The notes beneath the pieces were generated by a model that ran no database searches, was not told the DNA's origin, and saw only the letters and a list, made by a program, of their open reading frames with translations. Of a stretch of 64,000 nt of DNA, positions 17,580 through 25,901 are shown in pieces. How positions within the stretch are numbered: the first letter of the stretch is position 1; every line of letters begins with the position of its first letter. Made by a program: the position numbers and the translations under genes. Location of the stretch: the NCBI RefSeq assembly GCF_900141815.1, contig NZ_FQYR01000003.1, forward strand, positions 744,001 to 808,000, in the 5' to 3' direction. The DNA comes from Rubritalea squalenifaciens DSM 18772. GTDB taxonomy: Bacteria > Verrucomicrobiota > Verrucomicrobiia > Verrucomicrobiales > Akkermansiaceae.

Positions 17580-17602
17580 GAAAAACGTTTGAATGCTAGT
17601 GA

Positions 17603-19147
17603 TTAGTGGCGGAAGTGACGATGACCGGTGAAGACCATGGAAATGCCAGCCTCATCAGCAGCAGCTATGACCTCCTCATCCCTGATGGAGCCACCAGGCT
17701 GGATACATGCTGTGGCTCCTGCTGCAATGGCTGCCTGAAGCCCATCAGCAAATGGGAACATCGCGTCAGAGGCGATCACGCTACCATTGAGGGATAAGCC
17801 AGCTTCCTCCGCCTTCCAAACCGCGATGCGGGATGAATCAACGCGGCTCATTTGGCCTGCACCGATGCCGAGTGTGCGATCGGACTTGGCATAAACGATT
17901 GCATTGGACTTCACGTGCTTAACCACGCGCCAAGCAAAGCGCATTGCGCGCATTTCCTCCTCTGTTGGCGGGCGCTTGGTGACTACGCGCTCTTCAAGAT
18001 TGTCCAGACCAAGGGCTGTATGATCACGATCCATAACCATGAGGCCTCCTGGGCAAGAGCGGATCACTGGAGCCTTCTTAGCAATAGCGTAGGCGTCTTC
18101 ATTCATTTTGATCAGGCGGAGGTTCTTCTTTTTCTGAAGAATAGCGCGAGCTTCAGGCTCGAAGTCTGGAGCAATGATCACATCAGTAAAGATCGTAGAG
18201 ATGATCTTGGCAAGCTTCTCAGTAAGAGGTCGATTCACAACGATTACCCCACCAAATGGAGCTTGTGTATCAGTTTCGAACGCACGCTGCCAAGCCTCGC
18301 GCAAGCATTCATCATCCTGCCCCACGCCGCACGGGTTAGTGTGCTTAAGGATTGCAACGGTAGGACGGGCAAAATCACAGATTAGATCAGCTGCGGCTTC
18401 AATATCTAGAATATTTGTGTAGCTGAGCTCCTTACCCTGGAGCTGGACAAAGCAATCACTGAAATCGCCGTAGAGAGTAGATGCCTGATGAGGATTATCC
18501 CCGTAGCGAAGTTCACGCTCGAAAGGCAAAGTGATGGAGAATGAAGAGCGTGTGCCCTCTGCCGCCTGGCTGAGGTAGTTGGTGATTGCGCCGTCATACT
18601 GAGAAGTTCTAAGGAATACTTTGACCGCGAGCTCTTCACGAAGCTTGAGCGTAGTATCCCCTTCGTGCTCCTTCATCTCCTCGACTACGCGCTCGTAATC
18701 GGCAGAGTCTGTCACCACGGTGACGCTCTTGTAGTTCTTGGCAGCACTGCGCAGCATGGATGGCCCACCAATATCGATATTCTCAATAGCCTGCTCAAGA
18801 GTCACATCAGGCTTCGCGATAGTCTCCTCGAACGGGTAAAGGTTTACGACGACCAGATCAATCGGCGGGATGTCATTATCCTTAGCTTGAGCGATATGCT
18901 CTGAGTTGTCTCTTTTATGAAGTAGACCTCCGTGCACTTTAGGGTGCAGCGTTTTGACACGTCCCTCAAAAAGCTCAGGAGCTCCTGTGTAGCTGGATAC
19001 GTCAATAACAGGCAGGCCTGCGTCTCGAATGGCAGCAGCTGTGCCACCGGTAGAGAGAAGCTCTACGCCAAAATCATGGAGTTGCTTGGCGAAGTCGACC
19101 AGGCCGGTCTTATCGGATACTGAAAGAAGTGCACGTTGAATAGCCAT
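17603..19147 (-). CDS. purH: AICAR transformylase / IMP cyclohydrolase
   Basis: 514 residues from ATG 19147 ([20 protein letters not shown], the standard start); an upstream in-frame extension is not family-like. Residues 1-150 form the MGS-like IMP cyclohydrolase domain ([35 protein letters not shown]). The rest is the AICAR transformylase domain with [44 protein letters not shown] in three conserved blocks, and the C-terminal [19 protein letters not shown]. It makes IMP in the last two steps of purine synthesis. Confidence 0.96.
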   Translation of the reverse strand: MAIQRALLSVSDKTGLVDFAKQLHDFGVELLSTGGTAAAIRDAGLPVIDVSSYTGAPELFEGRVKTLHPKVHGGLLHKRDNSEHIAQAKDNDIPPIDLVVVNLYPFEETIAKPDVTLEQAIENIDIGGPSMLRSAAKNYKSVTVVTDSADYERVVEEMKEHEGDTTLKLREELAVKVFLRTSQYDGAITNYLSQAAEGTRSSFSITLPFERELRYGDNPHQASTLYGDFSDCFVQLQGKELSYTNILDIEAAADLICDFARPTVAILKHTNPCGVGQDDECLREAWQRAFETDTQAPFGGVIVVNRPLTEKLAKIISTIFTDVIIAPDFEPEARAILQKKKNLRLIKMNEDAYAIAKKAPVIRSCPGGLMVMDRDHTALGLDNLEERVVTKRPPTEEEMRAMRFAWRVVKHVKSNAIVYAKSDRTLGIGAGQMSRVDSSRIAVWKAEEAGLSLNGSVIASDAMFPFADGLQAAIAAGATACIQPGGSIRDEEVIAAADEAGISMVFTGHRHFRH

Positions 19148-19383
19148 ATTGTCAGGTATAAATTCTACCGTCGCTGGTTGGAAGCGGCGGAAACACGTCC
19201 CTATAATACCTCCCCTGCATCTACAAGAGCAATGTGCGCACTCCACTCCACATTAATGGAATGCCTGCTTAACAATCAACATCTACGAGAAGAATGCATG
19301 ACAAAGCTTAGATTTTTTTGAAAATCAGGGTTGCAATCCCGATTATTCCGGTCTTAAAGTCCGCCCGCAATACCAAGCAACGT

Positions 19384-19468
19384 GCGCACGTGGCGGAATT
19401 GGTAGACGCGCTGTCTTCAGGCGGCAGTGCCCTAGGGCGTGGAGGTTCGACTCCTCTCGTGCGCACCA
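19384..19468 (+). tRNA. tRNA-Leu (anticodon CAG)
   Basis: 85 bases. The acceptor arm GCGCACG (19384-19390) pairs with CGTGCGC (19458-19464), followed by an encoded CCA. The D-loop GGAATTGGTAGACGCG, the long variable arm GTGCCCTAGGGCGT and the T-loop GGTTCGACTCC are typical of class II leucine tRNAs. The anticodon loop TTCAGGC gives CAG and reads CUG codons. It is transcribed divergently from purH and followed by its own terminator. Confidence 0.95.
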
Positions 19469-19474
19469 TTTATA

Positions 19475-19505
19475 AACCACCCTATCAACGGGTGGTTTTT
19501 TTGTT
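19475..19505 (+). terminator. Intrinsic terminator of tRNA-Leu
   Basis: Perfect 8-bp stem AACCACCC/GGGTGGTT (19475-19482 and 19490-19497) followed by a run of Ts, directly after the tRNA 3' end. Confidence 0.9.
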
Positions 19506-19718
19506 TTTGGCGCAGGCCATTTGAACCAACTTATTGTCTATTAGCGTCCAATTCCAGTCATTCATTAAGACCAATGTTAGCCGTAGATCTATCGATCTTA
19601 GTATTAGAAGTTAGAACATGTGTTCATTTGTCTACGTAGCTAACAAGTCGTTCAAACAAAATAATTGAGAGACTAACTTAATATCATCAATAAATGCATG
19701 AAACGATATCATAATGTT
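19506..19718. other. AT-rich intergenic stretch with inverted repeats, no gene seen
   Basis: No convincing reading frame lies between the tRNA terminator and the promoter at 19719. It holds an imperfect inverted repeat, GTTAGCCGTAG at 19576-19586 against CTACGTAGCTAAC at 19632-19644, and inside it a short palindrome GAACATGTGTTC (19614-19625). The base composition is visibly more AT-rich than the flanking genes. Confidence 0.5.
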
Positions 19719-19747
19719 TTGACAAAAGCACTGCCATGCAGTTCAAT
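19719..19747 (+). promoter_or_regulatory. Sigma70-like promoter of the AP2-like gene
   Basis: A perfect -35 TTGACA (19719-19724), a 17-base spacer and a -10 TTCAAT (19742-19747, 4 of 6) stand 36 bases before the ATG at 19783. It is the clearest consensus promoter noticed in the window. Confidence 0.5.
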
Positions 19748-19782
19748 GGTAGAGGACCAGATAACCCGTAACCACTTGACAT

Positions 19783-20043
19783 ATGAAATCTAAGAAGAAC
19801 CTAACCAGATTCACTTACGAAACAACAGCCTTCCAAGGCTGGCGTCTCTGCTTAAGCAGAGCTGGATCCACTTTTACCAAGTATTTTTCCGACAAAAAAT
19901 ACGGTGGTGGACGTAAGGCGTTGAAGGCTGCTGATGAAACACTCAAGAGTCTTAAGGATCTGATTGATAATTCTCGCAGAGTGAATGGTAAACTCAGCAA
20001 GACTACTATCAAGAAGGCCGAAAAGATTCTAAAGGACGCGTAA
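19783..20043 (+). CDS. Small basic AP2/integrase-DBD-like protein
   Basis: 86 residues, strongly basic. The core (residues about 9-45) reads YETTAFQGWRLCLSRAG then FTKYFSDKKYGGGRKALKAA, a pattern of three strands and a helix seen in AP2/ERF-like and phage integrase N-terminal DNA-binding domains (GWRVxLxRxGxxYxKYFxxxxYGGxxxAL). The last 40 residues are helical and Lys-rich. It is therefore probably a stand-alone DNA-binding protein. It is monocistronic, with its own promoter and terminator, beside tRNA-Leu in AT-rich DNA. No Shine-Dalgarno sequence is evident. The domain assignment is by pattern memory. Confidence 0.55.
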   Translation: MKSKKNLTRFTYETTAFQGWRLCLSRAGSTFTKYFSDKKYGGGRKALKAADETLKSLKDLIDNSRRVNGKLSKTTIKKAEKILKDA

Positions 20044-20095
20044 TTGCGTGTTCATAATCCGAATCTAACCTCAACAAGCTACCCCGCTCAAAATA

Positions 20096-20128
20096 AAAAA
20101 CGCAGACCTTAACGGGCCCTGCGTTTTT
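20096..20128. terminator. Bidirectional intrinsic terminator
   Basis: Stem AAAAACGCAG/CTGCGTTTTT (20096-20105 and 20119-20128) gives a T run on both strands and serves the AP2-like gene (+) and the convergent DUF2071 gene (-). Confidence 0.85.
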
Positions 20129-20140
20129 ATTTTTTATCTA

Positions 20141-20875
20141 TTAGCAAAGCTCGACTCCCCAGACTGCTACTTCCAGTTTCTTGGCGAACTGAGCGCAATA
20201 GGGTGCGCCACTCAAATCGAAGCCAAAAGCTTCACCTATACCATTCTTGTCGATCTGATACTGGACTTTTTGGAGTGGCCACTGCCTGTGATGCACCTCG
20301 CCTCGATATAGTTTACCGCTTTTAGAGCATGCGTAGAGGCAATAACGTTCACAAAGCCACTCCTCCAGACTACCTCTTTCAGCTTTACACGTTTCACCAA
20401 CAGGTTGATATACCCCATCAAACGAAGCCCCGGAACACTCGCGGCTAGAACGATAGTGAATTGATCCATCCGCATTCGCTACAGAACTCATGTTTGCCTT
20501 GAAGTACGGTAGATGAAAGAATTTACGGGCAGCCCATACAGCCAGACTCTGATCGGCATCTAAACTGTAAAACCACACCCCAGGCTTGTCATCTCGCTTC
20601 ACATAAGTCCGTAGATTCAACTCTGGAAAATTTGAGACACCAGGGATAGAAGGTAAACCACGCATCATGACTCCTTCCATGCGAAATGGGACTACACTAA
20701 TCCATGCATCGCCATCATAGGTGTCTACTTCCAAGCCGTCTGGCAGAGTAGCTTGAATCTGGGCTTTTCGGACAGGCCAGTGAAAAAACGCCAGATCCAA
20801 CCAATACTGTTTCCAACTAGGTCGGCTATCAACCAGCGGCCACGGCCGGTGAGAAGTGTGATTCAGGCAGTCCAT
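20141..20875 (-). CDS. YqjF-like DUF2071 family protein
   Basis: 244 residues from ATG 20875, which overlaps the TGA of the upstream antiporter gene in a TGATG arrangement, so translation is probably coupled. The sequence RPSWKQYWLDLAFFHWPV near the start, then LPDGLEVDTYDGDAWISVVPF, FPELNLRTYV and GVWFYSLDADQSLAVWAARKFFHLPY, is the pattern of the DUF2071 (YqjF, COG3361) family, which adopts an acetoacetate-decarboxylase-like fold. Biochemical function is unknown. An in-frame extension to 20977 would overlap the antiporter gene by 100 bases and is rejected. Confidence 0.8.
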   Translation of the reverse strand: MDCLNHTSHRPWPLVDSRPSWKQYWLDLAFFHWPVRKAQIQATLPDGLEVDTYDGDAWISVVPFRMEGVMMRGLPSIPGVSNFPELNLRTYVKRDDKPGVWFYSLDADQSLAVWAARKFFHLPYFKANMSSVANADGSIHYRSSRECSGASFDGVYQPVGETCKAERGSLEEWLCERYCLYACSKSGKLYRGEVHHRQWPLQKVQYQIDKNGIGEAFGFDLSGAPYCAQFAKKLEVAVWGVELC

Positions 20876-21873
20876 CAGATGATTCCTTGGTCCATACAGT
20901 ACCTTACAACACTGTATGTTAAATAACCAAAGAGCAAAAGCCAACCTTCGATACGATTGAGAGCCATCCTGGACCACATAAACAGGGTGATCACTATGGT
21001 AAGACCGAGCATGACCATCTTATCCAAAGAGGCAATGTTCTGCTCCGCAATCGGATGCACCATGGCGGTAATGCCGATAACCGTGAGGATATTGAAAATG
21101 CAGGACCCGATGGCATTCCCCGTAATGATGTCACCCTGTCCCTTCCTGATAGCTACAATAGAAGTAGCCAGCTCAGGCAGAGAGGTGCCAAAGGCAAAGA
21201 GAAAAAGTGCGATGATGGCCTCAGAAACGCCAAACCATTTAGCCACCTCTGCTCCATGTTCAACAAGCCACTGAGAGCCAAACTTAAGTGCCACCAGGCC
21301 AACAATGATCAAAAGTACGCTCTTCACCATCTGACTGGCGCCAGATTTTTTCATTTCCTCTACCTCTTCCTCACTGAATTCCTCGTAATCCCCTGCTCCT
21401 TTTTCCTTTCTGGCCTCAATCAGGCTAGCAGTCACATAGATGATGATGCCCGCAAAAAGAATGCCGCCTTCCCAGCGCTCAATGCGCTTATCCCATAGCA
21501 TCGCCACAAAGACGAGTGAAGTGATGATGAGGATGGGCATCTCCCGTTTGATGATTTGTAGATGGATGACCACAGGCTTCATGGCCGCAGCCACACCGAG
21601 TATCAGAGCGATATTGCATATGTTTGACCCGATGATGTTACCCAAGGCCACATCTGGTTGCCCGTTTAAATTAGCCTGTAGTGAGACCAAAAGCTCTGGA
21701 GCACTTGTGCCAAAAGCGACTACCGTCAATCCCACCACGAGAGGTGAAATACCTAGCTTGATCGCTATGCTGGACGCACCTCCAACAAGCCATTCTGCGC
21801 CGAAATAGAGCGCCACAAGTCCGCCGATGATAAAGAGAAAATGTATGATGATGGGATCCACGTCGCGGAGCAT
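20875..21873 (-). CDS. Calcium/sodium antiporter, CaCA family (YrbG-type)
   Basis: 332 residues from ATG 21873. It has ten predicted membrane helices in two inverted halves. The two alpha-repeat motifs are visible: VVAFGTSAPELLVSLQA with GNIIGSNICNIALILG in the first half, and FAFGTSLPELATSIVA with GNAIGSCIFNILTVIG in the second; their acidic residues bind the exchanged ions. A cytoplasmic loop of charged residues (EEFSEEEVEEMKK) separates the halves. It is divergent from leuB and its stop overlaps the start of the DUF2071 gene. Confidence 0.92.
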   Translation of the reverse strand: MLRDVDPIIIHFLFIIGGLVALYFGAEWLVGGASSIAIKLGISPLVVGLTVVAFGTSAPELLVSLQANLNGQPDVALGNIIGSNICNIALILGVAAAMKPVVIHLQIIKREMPILIITSLVFVAMLWDKRIERWEGGILFAGIIIYVTASLIEARKEKGAGDYEEFSEEEVEEMKKSGASQMVKSVLLIIVGLVALKFGSQWLVEHGAEVAKWFGVSEAIIALFLFAFGTSLPELATSIVAIRKGQGDIITGNAIGSCIFNILTVIGITAMVHPIAEQNIASLDKMVMLGLTIVITLFMWSRMALNRIEGWLLLFGYLTYSVVRYCMDQGII

Positions 21874-21939
21874 GCACTGGGTCTCGGCTGTGTCCAACAA
21901 CTTTTGGCGAATTGGTGGCCATCTTTTTGCAATTATTAA

Positions 21940-23085
<1,146 letters not shown>

Positions 23086-23111
23086 TTCCCAGAGCCAATA
23101 TCGATCTAAAC

Positions 23112-23146
23112 AAAAAAGGAGGGCTATTACTGAGCCCTCCTTTTTT
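23112..23146. terminator. Bidirectional intrinsic terminator between leuB and lpxD
   Basis: Stem AAGGAGGGCT/AGCCCTCCTT flanked by As and Ts (arms near 23115-23124 and 23133-23142), which works for leuB on the plus strand and lpxD on the minus strand. Confidence 0.9.
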
Positions 23147-23156
23147 ATGGGTGATC

Positions 23157-24194
23157 TTACTCGTTCAATTTTGCCTTAAGCTCCTTAATTTCAGCCATCA
23201 ACTTAGGGATCTTGGAGACATAAGCCTGCCTCTTGTGCTCTTCTGCCACAGGCCTTGCCGGCAGTCCGTGATACATGGCACCGCCCTCAAGCGATTTGGT
23301 GACACCCCCACGGGATAGAATGACGGCTTGGTCGCCGATGGTTAAGTGACCAGCTACGCCTGCCTGAGCTGCGATGGTGACATAATTTCCTAATTCACTA
23401 CTACCAGCTATGCCTGTTTGGGCAACAACGAGGCAATGCTTGCCTGTCTTCACGTTGTGGGCAATCTGCACCAAATTATCAATCTTGGACCCTTCGCCAA
23501 TAACTGTCTTACCAAAGCGGGCGCGGTCAATGGTGGTGTTCGCACCGATTTCGACATCATCCTCGATCACTACAATACCAAGCTGGTCCACTTTCTCATG
23601 CTTTCCATTTACCAGCTCATACCCATATCCATCGGAGCCGATAACGCAGCCGGGCTGCAGTGAGACTCGATTTCCCAATTCACAAAACTCGCGGACTGTG
23701 GCATTAGCCCCAATCAAACAATCCTGACCGATTTTCACGCCTTCGGAAACTACGGCACCAGCGCAGACTTGAGTGCCATCACCAATCTCGCAACCGTCTT
23801 CAATAACCGCACCAGCCATAATGGAGACTTTGTCCGGATTAAATATCACATCATCGCCCACAATCGCCCTAGGATGAACTCCTGGTTTAAAGACCCGCTG
23901 CCTGCTGGCAAACTTCTTAACCAGCTCTCCAAAAGCATAAGATGGGTTTTCAACCTCAATTAAAACCGGGCCTGTTGGTTTGTCAGGGAGACCAGCAGGA
24001 ACGAGAACTAAGCCGGCCTTGGTTGTTAAAAAATCCTGATAGTATTTCTGATTACCAAGAAAAGAAGCGTCCTTGGCTTCGGCTTCGGCAAGTGAATTAA
24101 CACTCGCAAACTCTCCTTCAGCGGCTTCTGAGATGATCTTGCCGCCTGTGATTTCTATTATTTCCTGAACACTGAGCTTCACGAACAAGACCAT
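23157..24194 (-). CDS. lpxD: UDP-3-O-acylglucosamine N-acyltransferase
   Basis: 345 residues from ATG 24194; a GTG at 24182 (VKLSVQEIIEITGG) with AGGA upstream is an equally good start. It adds the second acyl chain in lipid A synthesis. A uridine-binding N-terminal domain (VNSLAEAEAKDASFL, then LVLVPAG) is followed by left-handed beta-helix hexapeptide repeats (IGDGTQVCAGAVVSEGVKIG, then IGANATVREF). His in QIAHNVKTGKHC is the expected catalytic residue, and the C-terminal helix contains MAEIKELKAKLNE. Its presence indicates a lipopolysaccharide outer membrane. It stands alone, without fabZ, lpxA or bamA next to it. Confidence 0.93.
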   Translation of the reverse strand: MVLFVKLSVQEIIEITGGKIISEAAEGEFASVNSLAEAEAKDASFLGNQKYYQDFLTTKAGLVLVPAGLPDKPTGPVLIEVENPSYAFGELVKKFASRQRVFKPGVHPRAIVGDDVIFNPDKVSIMAGAVIEDGCEIGDGTQVCAGAVVSEGVKIGQDCLIGANATVREFCELGNRVSLQPGCVIGSDGYGYELVNGKHEKVDQLGIVVIEDDVEIGANTTIDRARFGKTVIGEGSKIDNLVQIAHNVKTGKHCLVVAQTGIAGSSELGNYVTIAAQAGVAGHLTIGDQAVILSRGGVTKSLEGGAMYHGLPARPVAEEHKRQAYVSKIPKLMAEIKELKAKLNE

Positions 24195-24368
24195 CCTACA
24201 GAAACACACTCCTTGTCAGTTCCGTTTTCTAATATTTTTAAAGCCGCGCATTTTAATACTACTCATATTAAACATGAGTTTCAGTTTTCGCGAAGTTTTG
24301 GCTTGGCGAGTTACCATTTCGCATGAATATAGCTCTGTATTATTTAATACACACCTATTACCCGATCA

Positions 24369-24415
24369 AACAGGGGGCTAGCTCAACCTATGGGCTAGTC
24401 CCCTGTTATTTTTTA
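24369..24415 (+). terminator. Strong intrinsic terminator with no gene in front of it
   Basis: A 14-bp stem (AACAGGGGGCTAGC against GCTAGTCCCCTGTT, one G-U pair) with a short loop and a run of six Ts ends 55 bases before the IscA-like start. No plus-strand gene precedes it, because the upstream gene lpxD is divergent. It may end a small RNA or act as a leader attenuator. Confidence 0.8.
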
Positions 24416-24469
24416 ACTAATCAGAAGATTCGGGCTTCAATAATTGTAATGCGCTTGCATATTCCCCGC

Positions 24470-24829
24470 ATGTCAGCGGTGAACTACAAAACAGGTAACG
24501 AAAAACTCATCAAAGTCCTTGATGGGGCCTCACAGCACCTGAACGCATTACTCAAGAAGCAAGGTCGTCCAGATGGAGCTCTGAGAATTGCTGTTGTTGG
24601 CGGTGGTTGCTCCGGCTTGCAGTATAAGATGGATCTCACGGATGGTCCTCGTGACCGCGACATTCTCGTAAGAAGCAACGAGGTCAATGTGGTCATCGAC
24701 CCAAAGAGCGCGCTGTTCGTGGCAGGTAGTGAGCTCGATTACTCAGATGATCTGCAGCAAGGCGGCTTCAAGGTGTCCAACCCGAACGCTCAGGTCACCT
24801 GCTCTTGCGGAGAGAGTTTTGCAGCCTAG
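24470..24829 (+). CDS. HesB/IscA-family iron-sulfur cluster carrier
   Basis: 119 residues from ATG 24470 (MSAVNYKTGNEKLIKVL). The frame stays open for 49 codons upstream, but that part runs through the terminator hairpin and is not family-like. The three cluster-binding cysteines are present: GGGCSGLQYKMDL and the C-terminal CSCGESF pair. A-type carriers pass Fe-S clusters to apoproteins. No isc or suf genes are adjacent. The stop TAG and the stop of the convergent lipoprotein gene share the palindrome CTAG (24826-24829). Confidence 0.88.
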   Translation: MSAVNYKTGNEKLIKVLDGASQHLNALLKKQGRPDGALRIAVVGGGCSGLQYKMDLTDGPRDRDILVRSNEVNVVIDPKSALFVAGSELDYSDDLQQGGFKVSNPNAQVTCSCGESFAA

Positions 24830-25737
24830 CGCGAAGAGCGCTTGGCCTTCTCGTCAGCAATATATTGTCGATCTTCGACGGACAGCTTTCTCTCGTGAGT
24901 TCTCGATAAATTGCCGTCTGGATCTACCAGTAGCAGCTGCCCGTTGTGGTATCTCTTTAGCTTGGCAAAAACACTGCGGCCACGGTTGTCGTGCCAAATA
25001 CGGTAACCGCGCTTTTCCATCGACTCCTTCCACTTGCCGTAATCTTGCATAGCTACACGATAAGCCTGCCTCAGACGTCCAAAGTAAAACTCGGCATTCC
25101 CTCCCTTGTAACCAGCATAATTACCAAAAACAGAATCTCGTGGAGAGAGTACCACTACTACAGGCGCGCCAAGAACGTTGTAACGCTCTTTGAGTTTCTT
25201 GACATATTCTTTCTTCCTGAGCCGCACTGCCGTGTCCCCTTCCACAACATTCGAATCCACCTGTAATCTGACTACTTTGTCTTCAGCCCAGTCCTTGAAA
25301 ACCTTGGTTGAGAACACTTCTCTGTCCAATAATTTACAGGTTGGACTATGCTTGGAATTGGTAAACCATATCAGTACTGGAGAACCTGAGCGTCGAGCTA
25401 CTTTCATGGCTTCAGAGTGACTTTCATACCAGTCATTACTAACGGGGTTTTCCCAAGTCTCAACTAGTGCCTCTGGGGCAGCATCTGGATCCTCATCAGA
25501 CAAATAATAAATGCTATCCTCATCAGGCAGCTGGTCAGCGGTGACACGTGGAGTCACCTTGTTCAAATCACCCAGAAACCCACCACTATTGGCCTCATTC
25601 ACATCATGAGATTCCTTCTTGCTCCTCATATCGTCCGCTTTTTGATTTATAGCTGTAGCGGAATTCTTGAGCATGCCACAGCTACTCAAGACGACTGAGC
25701 ATGCAGACAAAAGACTGAATAACGATAGGCGATTCAT
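24826..25737 (-). CDS. Thioredoxin-fold lipoprotein
   Basis: 303 residues. The signal sequence MNRLSLFSLLSACSVVLSSC ends in a lipobox LSSC (Cys20). After a low-complexity spacer, residues about 100-225 resemble the thioredoxin_7/DUF255-like fold: SHSEAMKVARRSGSPVLIWFT, the active-site position reading HSPTCK (Cys134 only, the first Cys of CxxC being Ser131), then LDREVFSTKVFKDWAEDKVV and GAPVVVVLSP. With a single cysteine it is unlikely to be a dithiol oxidoreductase in the classical sense. The last 70 residues are basic. It is lipid-anchored and probably periplasmic. Confidence 0.7.
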   Translation of the reverse strand: MNRLSLFSLLSACSVVLSSCGMLKNSATAINQKADDMRSKKESHDVNEANSGGFLGDLNKVTPRVTADQLPDEDSIYYLSDEDPDAAPEALVETWENPVSNDWYESHSEAMKVARRSGSPVLIWFTNSKHSPTCKLLDREVFSTKVFKDWAEDKVVRLQVDSNVVEGDTAVRLRKKEYVKKLKERYNVLGAPVVVVLSPRDSVFGNYAGYKGGNAEFYFGRLRQAYRVAMQDYGKWKESMEKRGYRIWHDNRGRSVFAKLKRYHNGQLLLVDPDGNLSRTHERKLSVEDRQYIADEKAKRSSR

Positions 25738-25901
25738 GCGGGAACGCTAATTTAGCAGCAGAACAACTTCAAGAATCATTGTCAGTGATCAAATAAACTC
25801 CCGCACTCCCGCGTTGGGGTATGCAACAACTCATAAGAAATTGTCATTGCGGGCTCTTCTAATCGGGGCTATTCCAAGCACATCTTTCCGAGCAACAAGT
25901 C

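Noticed and set aside
19614-19625. GAACATGTGTTC as a LexA (SOS) box
   Set aside because: The half-site order is the reverse of the motif I recall for Verrucomicrobia and the downstream gene is not an SOS gene. It is reported only as a palindrome.
19739-19767. A stretch resembling a tRNA D-arm (AGTTCAATGGTAGA) after the tRNA-Leu gene
   Set aside because: No acceptor stem, anticodon arm or T-arm could be built around it, and the D-stem has a mismatch. The bases overlap the -10 region of a good promoter, so it is most likely chance.
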